Of a stretch of DNA of 11,577 nt, positions 1 to 5,288 are shown one piece after another. The notes under the pieces were generated by a model. It was not told where the DNA came from. It ran no database searches and worked only from the letters and a program-made list of their open reading frames with translations. Origin of the DNA: Candidatus Sumerlaeota bacterium. GTDB taxonomy: Bacteria; Sumerlaeota; Sumerlaeia; JADFCT01. A program made the position numbers and the translations under genes. The stretch covers positions 1 through 11,577 of the forward strand of contig JAPLSP010000416.1 in NCBI GenBank assembly GCA_026398575.1, read 5' to 3'. Numbering within the stretch: the first letter of the stretch is position 1; every line of letters begins with the position of its first letter.

Positions 1-114
1 TATCCAAGCGGCATCAAAGTATCGGATGAGGAAATGGCAAAGATAAATATTCAAAGCGACTCATTTCATGGCGAATGGAACTACATAATCTGCCCGAACC
101 AACGCATAGAGTGA
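1..114 (+). pseudogene. C-terminal tail of an ISAzo13-like transposase (cut by the window edge)
   Basis: The first frame is open from base 1 to a TGA at 112-114 and gives 37 residues. It contains a KVSDEEM stretch at residues 6-12 and an SFHGEWNY stretch at 21-28. From memory these resemble the conserved C-terminus of ISAzo13-family transposases, which carry an FHG[ED]WNY-type motif shortly before the stop. The rest of the gene lies outside the window, so whether the element is intact cannot be judged. The right end of the element should lie within the next ~70 bases, because the SGNH hydrolase stop is at 185, but I could not identify a terminal inverted repeat without its partner. The family call rests on motif memory only. 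Confidence 0.55.
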
Positions 115-184
115 GATACTTATTTTAAGACGGGCTCTTAGTAAGAAATACGTGATCGTAATTCTGAATCAGAGCACTAAAGCC

Positions 185-1027
185 TTACGGCTTCGGTCCG
201 ACGAGTTTGGCCAGTTCCGGCTCCATTGCTTCGGACCAGATTTGGTAGCCTTTGGCGTTCGGATGCAGGAAATCGGGCATGATGTCTTTGGTCAGCGTGC
301 CGTCGTCTTTCAGGAATTTCTTTCCGATGTCGAGATAGAAAACCATCTTTCCATCCGCGAGCTTCGAGGCGATCTCGCTGGCTTTGGCGTTTTTCACGCG
401 CTGGGCGGCATCGGCTTTTTCGGCGCGCGGGAAGATGGCCAGCAGCAGGATTTTCGTATCCGGCAGCTTCGTCCGCAGTTTCTCGACGATGGCCTTGATG
501 CCGTCGGCAATTTCTTCGGCGGTGTTGTCTTTGGAATTGTTGGTGCCGATCATGATGACGGCGGCCTTGGGCTTGATGCCGTCAATCTCGCCGTTATCGA
601 GCCGCCACAGGACGTGCTGCGTGCGGTCGCCGCTGATGCCCAGGTTGACGGCATTGCGCTTGCCATAATACTCTTCCCACACTTTCTTTCCCGATCCTTC
701 CCATCCTTGCGTGATCGAATCGCCGACGAAAATAAACTCTGCATTGCCCTTCTTGACGTTCGCCAAAATCGCCTCATGCCGCGTCATCCATTTGGCGTCT
801 TTAGGAACCGGTTTGGTGGCCGAGGCAGGCGCCGCGGCGGGCTTGTCTTTCGCTGCATCTTTCTGTTGCGCCGCCGCGGCGGCGGGCTTGTCCTTCGCCG
901 CGTCTTTCGGCTTGTCTTTCTGTTGCGCCTGGATTGTCAGCATCGCCGCGCAGGCCAAAACAAGAACCCACGCCAGCAAACGCCCTCTCGCCACCACTTG
1001 CTTCAACTGACTCATCATTTGCTCCAT
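185..1027 (-). CDS. Secreted SGNH/GDSL-family hydrolase with Lys/Ala/Pro-rich linker
   Basis: A 280-residue exported esterase/acetylhydrolase-like protein of the SGNH superfamily. A hydrophobic signal segment (about 17-34) ends in a probable AQA cleavage site. A low-complexity Lys/Ala/Pro/Gln linker (35-80) contains a twice-repeated KDKPAAA motif. The catalytic domain (about 81-278) has all expected blocks: GDS with nucleophile Ser104, Gly130 in NLGISGD, GTNN at 161-164 with the oxyanion Asn163, and D252-x-x-H255 near the C-terminus. The GDRTQHVLWRL stretch is typical of the PAF-acetylhydrolase-like subgroup, which often deacylates carbohydrates or lipids; the true substrate is unknown. It is last in the minus-strand series, 176 bp after the permuted sugar-binding protein, which suggests a role with sugar uptake. 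AAGGA lies about 9 nt before the ATG at 1027, but the in-frame ATGs at 1018 and 1015 are also possible (GGAG precedes 1015). A small hairpin (AAGCC-GTAA-GGCTT) spans the stop codon. Confidence 0.9.
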   Translation of the reverse strand: MEQMMSQLKQVVARGRLLAWVLVLACAAMLTIQAQQKDKPKDAAKDKPAAAAAQQKDAAKDKPAAAPASATKPVPKDAKWMTRHEAILANVKKGNAEFIFVGDSITQGWEGSGKKVWEEYYGKRNAVNLGISGDRTQHVLWRLDNGEIDGIKPKAAVIMIGTNNSKDNTAEEIADGIKAIVEKLRTKLPDTKILLLAIFPRAEKADAAQRVKNAKASEIASKLADGKMVFYLDIGKKFLKDDGTLTKDIMPDFLHPNAKGYQIWSEAMEPELAKLVGPKP

Positions 1028-1102
1028 CCTTTCTATTCCTTAAAATATTGGTCCACATTTCCTTTTTCAATCGCCGCGCTCACAAGCGGGCTCCGCCTTT
1101 TA

Positions 1103-1200
1103 GTTTGGCGCTGAAGGGTAGGCCGTCCCGCTCCGTCGGGCGGCAACAGCGCGCCAAGGCCGCCCGACGGAGCGGGACGACCTACCCTTCGGCGCCAAAC
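1103..1200. repeat. 42-bp-arm near-perfect palindrome just after the permuted binding-protein gene
   Basis: Bases 1103-1144 and 1159-1200 are inverted copies of each other over 42 positions with two non-Watson-Crick positions (1112 and 1123), around a 14-nt loop. The outer arm reads GTTTGGCGC and the inner arm is very GC-rich (GTCCCGCTCCGTCGGGCGGC). The palindrome begins 3 nt beyond the stop codon of the permuted binding-protein gene and fills half of the gap before the SGNH hydrolase. It could act as a transcript-end hairpin or mRNA 3' stabiliser. No T-run follows it, so it is not a classical Rho-independent terminator. It could also be a mobile palindromic repeat unit. Confidence 0.9.
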
Positions 1201-1203
1201 CGC

Positions 1204-2214
1204 TCAGGACCCAACCTTTTTGGCGGCGAGACGCTTGACGATGTATTCGCCGGCCAGCGCGGCGCCGGCTTCGTTGTCCGTGGCGACGTGCGCGCGCACC
1301 GCGGGATGCTCGACGCGCGTATCCACCGTGACGATGGGGATGCCGGCCTTCTGCGCCTTGTCAAAGGTGTCTTTGAGTCCGCGCGAATCCACGGCGCCGA
1401 CGAGGAGGCCGTCCACCTTGCTCAGGATCGCGTTATCGAGCGCGGCCTTTTGCTGGTCCATTTCCGGCTTGGCCGCGGTCAGGTCTTTGAAAGTGACGTC
1501 CAATTCCCTGGCGGCCTTGTCGGCGGCGTCCTTCATTGTTATCCAGAAAGGAGTGGTCGAAGAAAAGCCGACGTAGGCGATGGTGAAGCTTTTCTTGCCG
1601 GCGGTCGCGCTCGTCTGGCCGCTGCCGGCTTCCGGTATCGGCGCGTCCAAATATTTGTCCACATTACTCTTTTCAATCAGCGTAGGGGCGATGGGCGTAT
1701 TGGCCGGAACGGTCTCGCCTTTCAGAATCTTGACCAGCAATTGCAGTCCCTGCCGGCCCATTTCTTCCGGATGCTGCATCACGGTGGCGTCCACTTCGCC
1801 CGCCTTCACCGCTTTCATGGCGTCTTTGTTGCCGTCGAATCCCACGAGGACAATCTGCCCCAACTTGCCCTTGCCTTTGACAACCTGTTTGGCGGCGAGG
1901 ATCATCGGATCGCAGGCGCCGAAGATCGCTCCGAGATCGGGCTGGGCCGTCAGTTCGGCTTGAGTGATTTCATTGGCTTTGCTGTCGCTCCAGTCCGCCG
2001 GGCGGAAGATGACCTGCATCCCGGCCTTCTTGCAGGCGTCCTCGACGCCTTTGCGCCGCGCGTCGCCGGTCTGGTGTCCGACCGTTCCGCCCAGGATCAG
2101 GACCTTCGCATTCGGAGCAGACTCCTCTTTCGAACACCCCATCATCACCGCTGCAAAGGCGATGGCCGCCGCAAGCGCAATGCCTGCTGTCAGGCTGGTT
2201 CTCAGTTTAGACAT
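1204..2214 (-). CDS. Circularly permuted sugar ABC-transporter substrate-binding lipoprotein
   Basis: A 336-residue periplasmic binding protein of the RbsB-like type I fold (Peripla_BP_4 group) with its halves in reversed order. A signal peptide (1-26) ends in MMGC, so Cys27 is the likely lipidated residue. Residues about 36-189 match the C-terminal part of the neighbouring binding protein (KVLILGG, RRKGVE, FRPADW, KANEITQ, CDPMI, GEVDATV, SIAPTLI-like, NVDKYL). A linker rich in Gly, Ser, Thr, Pro and Ala (190-206) follows. Residues about 208-333 match the normal N-terminal part (AYVGFSST, DNAIL, KVDGLL, GAVD, VEHPAV, AGEYIVKR). The chain then stops at KKVGS, where the normal protein runs straight into KILILGG. 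One uninterrupted frame, a strong AAAGGAGGA ribosome site and a signal peptide argue for a functional gene. It probably feeds the RbsC-like permease upstream; the ligand is unknown. Confidence 0.92.
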   Translation of the reverse strand: MSKLRTSLTAGIALAAAIAFAAVMMGCSKEESAPNAKVLILGGTVGHQTGDARRKGVEDACKKAGMQVIFRPADWSDSKANEITQAELTAQPDLGAIFGACDPMILAAKQVVKGKGKLGQIVLVGFDGNKDAMKAVKAGEVDATVMQHPEEMGRQGLQLLVKILKGETVPANTPIAPTLIEKSNVDKYLDAPIPEAGSGQTSATAGKKSFTIAYVGFSSTTPFWITMKDAADKAARELDVTFKDLTAAKPEMDQQKAALDNAILSKVDGLLVGAVDSRGLKDTFDKAQKAGIPIVTVDTRVEHPAVRAHVATDNEAGAALAGEYIVKRLAAKKVGS

Positions 2215-2240
2215 CCTCGGATTCCTCCTTTTAAGAATAA

Positions 2241-2282
2241 CGCCAGCTTCCAGGGCAAATCCGCTTGCCTTGGAAGCTGGCG
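2241..2282 (-). promoter_or_regulatory. Leader hairpin upstream of the permuted binding protein
   Basis: Bases 2241-2258 and 2265-2282 are inverted copies over 18 positions with one mismatch (a possible wobble) and a 6-nt loop. On the minus-strand transcript the stem ends about 15 nt before the AAAGGAGGA ribosome site of the gene starting at 2214. The bases after the stem (TTATTCTT) are U-rich but interrupted. It could be a processing or stability hairpin or a leaky terminator/attenuator after the small lipoprotein gene. Its function is not shown by the sequence. Confidence 0.6.
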
Positions 2283-2356
2283 CCCTTCTCTTTCACATCT
2301 GAGCTTCTCATTTACAGGGAAGCCGGAAAATAACACTCGACAGTCGCTTTAGCGTT

Positions 2357-2515
2357 TCACGGCCTGGTCGCAGTGCCGCTGGTTACGGGAGTCTTTGTAA
2401 CCGCAGGAGTCTTTACGGGCGTAGGAGGCGTTGTCTCTGTCTTATCGCATCCCATGGTCACCATCGTAAAAGCCATCAACGTCGCAAACGCTACTGCCAT
2501 CGCCATCTTCTTCAT
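2357..2515 (-). CDS. Small lipoprotein: signal peptide plus Pro/Thr linker only
   Basis: A 52-residue gene. A Lys-Lys start and hydrophobic stretch (4-20) lead to TMGC with Cys23 as the likely lipidated residue, then DKTETTPPTP and a Thr/Pro/Val/Lys tail to the stop, with no folded domain. A strong AAAGGAGGA ribosome site sits 7-8 nt before the ATG at 2515, and a consensus-like promoter lies about 70 nt upstream, so it is likely translated. The AF..V.MGC[DS]K stretch resembles the front of the permuted binding protein made from the next gene. It may be a remnant of an ancestral binding-protein gene that kept only its signal and linker, or a genuine small lipoprotein like entericidin-type peptides. 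Asp at position +2 after the Cys would favour inner-membrane retention under the E. coli rule, which may not hold here. Confidence 0.7.
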   Translation of the reverse strand: MKKMAMAVAFATLMAFTMVTMGCDKTETTPPTPVKTPAVTKTPVTSGTATRP

Positions 2516-2564
2516 TTCTGTCTTCCTCCTTTGTTGAATCTATCCTATGCGGAGCCCTCACTCT

Positions 2565-2580
2565 AGGAACTCTCGTTCCT
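2565..2580 (-). promoter_or_regulatory. Leader hairpin capped by a GAGA (GNRA) tetraloop
   Basis: On the minus strand the sequence reads AGGAAC-GAGA-GTTCCT, a perfect 6-bp stem with a GNRA-type tetraloop. It sits a few bases after the predicted start of transcription (near 2586) and about 50 nt before the small lipoprotein gene. It may stabilise the 5' end of the transcript. The stem and loop are seen directly; the role is inferred. Confidence 0.45.
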
Positions 2581-2593
2581 TATTCCGGGTAAG

Positions 2594-2623
2594 AAAATAC
2601 CGAATCCTTCGGCGCTTTGTCAA
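2594..2623 (-). promoter_or_regulatory. Sigma70-like promoter for the small lipoprotein and permuted binding protein
   Basis: On the minus strand a perfect -35 box TTGACA (2618-2623) is followed by an 18-nt spacer and a -10-like TATTTT (2594-2599), putting the start near 2586. The -10 matches the consensus at 4 of 6 positions. The spacer contains the palindrome CCGAA-GGA-TTCGG (2600-2612), which could be an operator between the two boxes. This would let the second binding protein be expressed separately from the upstream transporter genes. Confidence 0.5.
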
Positions 2624-2655
2624 GCGATCAAATAAGAAATGGCAAAAAAACATCG

Positions 2656-3771
2656 TCAGGGCGCCAGATACTGATCCACGTTGTTTTTATCAATCAAGGT
2701 GGGCGCAATGGAAACCATGGTGTCAATCTCTTCGCCGTTAAGGAGCTGAACCATCATCTCCATGCCCTGCCTTCCCATGCGCGCCGGGTCCTGGCGCACG
2801 GTGGCGTCCACTTCGCCGGACTTGATCGCCTTGAGGCAGGCGGGGATGCCGTCATAGCCGACCAGCAGAATTTTGCCGCCCAGACCTTTGCGCTTTACGG
2901 CTTGTTTGGCCGTCATGATCATCGGATCGCAGGCGGCAAAGATGCCGGTGATGTCCGAGTGCGTCGCCAACTCATTCTGGGTGATTTCGTTGGCCTTGTT
3001 TTCCAGCCAGTCGGCGGGGCGGAAGAGAACTTCGATCCCGGCTTTTTTGCACGGCTCTTCGACGCCCTTGCGGCGATGCTCGGCGGCCATCGAACCGAGG
3101 TTGCCGCCGAGGATGAGAATCTTGCCCTTGCCGTTCATGCGCTTGACGATGTAGTCGCCCGCCAGCCCCGCGCCCGCCACTTCGTCCGTATAAAGGCGGC
3201 TGAAAACCGCCGGATGCTCGCCGACCCATTCGCCAACGGCGATGACGGGGATGTTGGCGGCCTTGGCCTTGTCGAGCGAATCCGTCAAGCCGCGCGGGTC
3301 CACGGCGCCGAGCAGCAGGCCGTCCACTTTTTTCAGGATGGCGTTATCTATCGCGGATTTCTGTTCGATCACGTCGGGCTTGGTCGCCGTCAGGTCCATG
3401 AAGTTGACGCCGAGTTTTTTGGCCGATTCCTGCGCGCCAGTTTTGACCGTCAGCCAGAAGGCGTTGGTCGAGGAATAGCCGATATAGACGATCGCAGGCG
3501 GTTTGGTTTTAGTGTCTATCGCCGGGCGCTTGACTTTGGGGACGGCGGGCTTGACTTCAGAAACGGCGGGCTTGGTTTCAGGGGCAGCGGGCTTGGTTTC
3601 AGGGGCAGCGGGCTTGGCTTCAGGGGCAGCGGGCTTGGCTTCAGGGGCAGCGGGCTTGACGCCGGGCGCTGGCGCGCCGTTTTCCGGCGCCGCGCTCATT
3701 TTGTCCACCCCTATCCCTATCATCGCCAGCGCCATCAGAAGCGCCGGAAATCCTATGATTCGGGGGTGCAT
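2656..3771 (-). CDS. Sugar ABC-transporter substrate-binding protein (normal domain order)
   Basis: A 371-residue periplasmic binding protein of the RbsB-like CUT2 type. A signal peptide (about 5-26) ends in MSA-AP, a type I site without a lipobox Cys. An unusually long Pro/Ala/Lys linker (about 27-92) has repeated KPAAPE[AT] heptads. The binding fold runs in the usual order. First comes the N-terminal part (93-216: YIGYSST, DNAIL, KVDGLLLGAVD, GEHPAV, AGDYIVKR), then the C-terminal part (217-369: KILILGG, RRKGVE, FRPADW, KANEITQ, CDPMI, GYDG, GEVDATV, SIAPTLI, NVDQYL). It follows the permease by 233 bp. By eye it is roughly 60% identical to the permuted gene in the shared C-terminal segment. 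AAAGGA precedes the ATG by about 9 nt. The Cys-Asp-Pro-Met motif corresponds to the Asn-Asp-Glu-Met region of RbsB; the ligand cannot be predicted. Confidence 0.93.
   Translation of the reverse strand: MHPRIIGFPALLMALAMIGIGVDKMSAAPENGAPAPGVKPAAPEAKPAAPEAKPAAPETKPAAPETKPAVSEVKPAVPKVKRPAIDTKTKPPAIVYIGYSSTNAFWLTVKTGAQESAKKLGVNFMDLTATKPDVIEQKSAIDNAILKKVDGLLLGAVDPRGLTDSLDKAKAANIPVIAVGEWVGEHPAVFSRLYTDEVAGAGLAGDYIVKRMNGKGKILILGGNLGSMAAEHRRKGVEEPCKKAGIEVLFRPADWLENKANEITQNELATHSDITGIFAACDPMIMTAKQAVKRKGLGGKILLVGYDGIPACLKAIKSGEVDATVRQDPARMGRQGMEMMVQLLNGEEIDTMVSIAPTLIDKNNVDQYLAP
3544..3669. repeat. 21-bp tandem repeat encoding the binding-protein linker
   Basis: Six consecutive 21-bp units start at 3544, 3565, 3586, 3607, 3628 and 3649. 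The middle four are nearly identical and the outer ones diverge. Each unit encodes one KPAAPE[AT]-like heptad of the linker between the signal peptide and binding domain of the normal-order binding protein. The unit length keeps the frame, so copy number could change linker length without breaking the gene. Confidence 0.9.
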
Positions 3772-3810
3772 GATTGTTTATCCTTTCGATCAAAGATTAT
3801 GAATCGCCAT

Positions 3811-3934
3811 GGACAGACACGGACTGACACCGACCTACACGGACCTACACGGACCTACACGGACGCGCTCCTTATAGCTGATCTTTGCCTGTCCGTGCCC
3901 GTCCGTGTCTGTCCGTGCCCGTCCGTGTCGGTCC
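3811..3934. repeat. Decameric repeats in inverted arrays between permease and binding protein
   Basis: The left array (3811-3864) has five 10-bp units of the type GGACCTACAC plus a partial. The right array (3891-3934) has four units of the reverse-complement type GTCCGTGTCT/GTCCGTGCCC plus a partial. The two arrays face each other across a 26-bp centre and can fold into a long imperfect hairpin; GGACAGACACGGAC on the left has an exact inverted match on the right. It fills most of the 233-bp gap and could define the 3' end of the permease message, but no T-run follows the stem. Confidence 0.85.
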
Positions 3935-3956
3935 AGCAAGCACCCCCGCCCCCGTC

Positions 3957-3996
3957 CCCCTGACCCCTGATCCCTGATCCCTGACCCCTGACCCCT
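3957..3996. repeat. Heptanucleotide tandem repeat, [CT]CCCTGA
   Basis: Five full 7-bp units and a partial sixth: CCCCTGA, CCCCTGA, TCCCTGA, TCCCTGA, CCCCTGA, CCCCT. The array ends 8 bp before the permease stop codon. It resembles in style the short tandemly repeated heptanucleotides described in cyanobacteria. No coding or regulatory role is visible. Confidence 0.9.
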
Positions 3997-4004
3997 CCCC
4001 CGCC

Positions 4005-4940
4005 CTACGCCCTCTGTCTTCGCTGCAAATAATCAATCCATACCGCGACGATGATCACGCATCCAATGGCGACCAGCTGCCAGTACGATCCGACGCCGCA
4101 CTGGATCAGCCCCGCATAGAGCGACTTGATGATCAGGACGCCGATGATGGTGCGCCCGACGCCGCCCATGCCGCCGAAAAGGCTCGTGCCGCCGATGACC
4201 GCCGCCGCGATGGCCTGCAACTCGTAGCCGTCGCCGCGGTTGGGCGTCGCAAAGTCGAAACGCGAAGTCTCGACCACCGCCGCCAGCCCCGCCAGCAGTC
4301 CGCCCAGACTGTAATACATCACGCGATAGCGCTTGACCGGCACGCCTGAAAGCCGCGCCACCTCCTCGTTGCCGCCGATGGCGAAGCAATTGAATCCGAA
4401 TTTGGTCTTCGCCAGCAAAAACGCCACGACGACCACGACCACAGCAGCAATGGTCACGGGAACCTTGTATCCGAAGCCAATCGCTTTGAAGGTATCGGGG
4501 AAGGCCGACATGTCGCGCCCTTCGCCGAGCATATTGGCGAACCCTCGCGCAATCATCATCGTGCCCAGCGTGACAATGAAGGACGGAACGCCCGTCCAAA
4601 TCACCGTCAGCCCGTTGAGCATTCCAATGAGCAGTCCGACAATCAGCCCGGAAGAAACCGCCATCCAGACAGGCGCCTTGGCCGTGAGAAACGCTCCCAC
4701 CACGCACGTCACCAGCGCCAGATTCGACCCGACCGAGAGATCAAGCCCGCCGGAGATCAACACGACCGTCGTCCCGACCGCCATGATCGCGAGCACAACG
4801 GATTGCTCCAGGAGGCCGCTGAAATTATCATAGGAACGATAGCTGGGCGCCAGAATGAGGAAAATCACCTCGATTAAAATCAAGCCCACAACGGCTTGGA
4901 GACTTTTTTTTATTTGCCGCATCATGGAACCAGATAACAT
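4005..4940 (-). CDS. Sugar ABC transporter permease, RbsC-like (CUT2)
   Basis: A 311-residue inner-membrane permease of the BPD_transp_2 (RbsC/XylH/MglC) family, near the usual family length of about 320. It has about eight to ten hydrophobic segments. Family landmarks are ISGGLDLSVGS (63-72), VTLGTM near 123-128, the cytoplasmic coupling motif GGNEEVARLSGV (189-200), which corresponds to the conserved GGNxxAAxxSGI of this family and contacts the ATPase, and the ELQAIAAAVIGGTSLFGG stretch (240-257). It would form a homodimeric channel with the ATPase encoded upstream and receive substrate from one or both binding proteins. AAAGG lies 8 nt before the ATG at 4940. It follows the antitoxin-like gene by only 18 bp, so the two are probably cotranscribed. 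Confidence 0.94.
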   Translation of the reverse strand: MLSGSMMRQIKKSLQAVVGLILIEVIFLILAPSYRSYDNFSGLLEQSVVLAIMAVGTTVVLISGGLDLSVGSNLALVTCVVGAFLTAKAPVWMAVSSGLIVGLLIGMLNGLTVIWTGVPSFIVTLGTMMIARGFANMLGEGRDMSAFPDTFKAIGFGYKVPVTIAAVVVVVVAFLLAKTKFGFNCFAIGGNEEVARLSGVPVKRYRVMYYSLGGLLAGLAAVVETSRFDFATPNRGDGYELQAIAAAVIGGTSLFGGMGGVGRTIIGVLIIKSLYAGLIQCGVGSYWQLVAIGCVIIVAVWIDYLQRRQRA

Positions 4941-4958
4941 ATTCAGCGCCTTTGACTA

Positions 4959-5219
4959 TCAGCATAATCCTAAGTTTTTCTTAATTTTCTTCCAAGGAAT
5001 CAATCCGGGCTCTTTGCGCGCCTCCTTAATCGCTTGGCGATCGAGCCGATCCTCTTCTTCTTTTGACAATCTTTCAAGCAGCGCGGCGTCTTCAATGGAA
5101 ATGAGAACGGCGACGTCTTTTTGCCTGCGGCTTAATACAAAGCGCTCGTTTTTGCGGGTCACGCGATCCAACAAGTCGCCCGTTTCGCGCCGAAGCGCCG
5201 TGGTTGATCTCCGAGTCAT
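4959..5219 (-). CDS. Orphan Phd/YefM-type antitoxin-like protein
   Basis: An 86-residue protein. The N-terminal part (5-50) has the Phd/YefM pattern: RRETGDLLDRV, then ERFVLSRRQKDVAVLISIEDAALLE, similar to the DNA-binding antitoxin fold with R-x-x-K-x-VAVL-x-S-x-ED. The tail (about 60-85) has the ARKEPGLIPWKKIKKNLGL style seen in antitoxins paired with ParE/RelE toxins. The frame is open to 5255, but the ATG at 5219 is preceded by GGGAGAA and starts the conserved region. No toxin gene is adjacent: the next gene downstream is the permease, 18 bp away. It sits between the transporter ATPase and permease, and may be a leftover of a toxin-antitoxin pair or a regulator that was captured there. Confidence 0.8.
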   Translation of the reverse strand: MTRRSTTALRRETGDLLDRVTRKNERFVLSRRQKDVAVLISIEDAALLERLSKEEEDRLDRQAIKEARKEPGLIPWKKIKKNLGLC

Positions 5220-5288
5220 TTTCTGTTTCTCCCATCCAGTTTTCGCTAACGTCAACTTCCCAAGTATGAATAACGCCCGGCGTGGCCG

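Noticed and set aside
1204..2214. Explanation of the reversed domain order as a frameshift or as two fused partial genes from a sequencing error
   Set aside because: One uninterrupted frame contains the signal peptide, both segments and a linker. The segments are diverged from the neighbour rather than copies of it, so a simple misassembly of that gene cannot produce them.
934..2352. Long plus-strand open frame of 472 codons opposite the permuted binding protein
   Set aside because: It is the antisense shadow of a GC-rich gene. It runs through the palindrome and has an Arg/His/Gly-rich composition with no domain, whereas the minus strand encodes a recognisable fold.
2617..3963. Plus-strand open frame of 448 codons opposite the normal binding protein
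   Set aside because: It is antisense to a clear family member. Its repeats are the antisense reading of the linker and of the decamer array.
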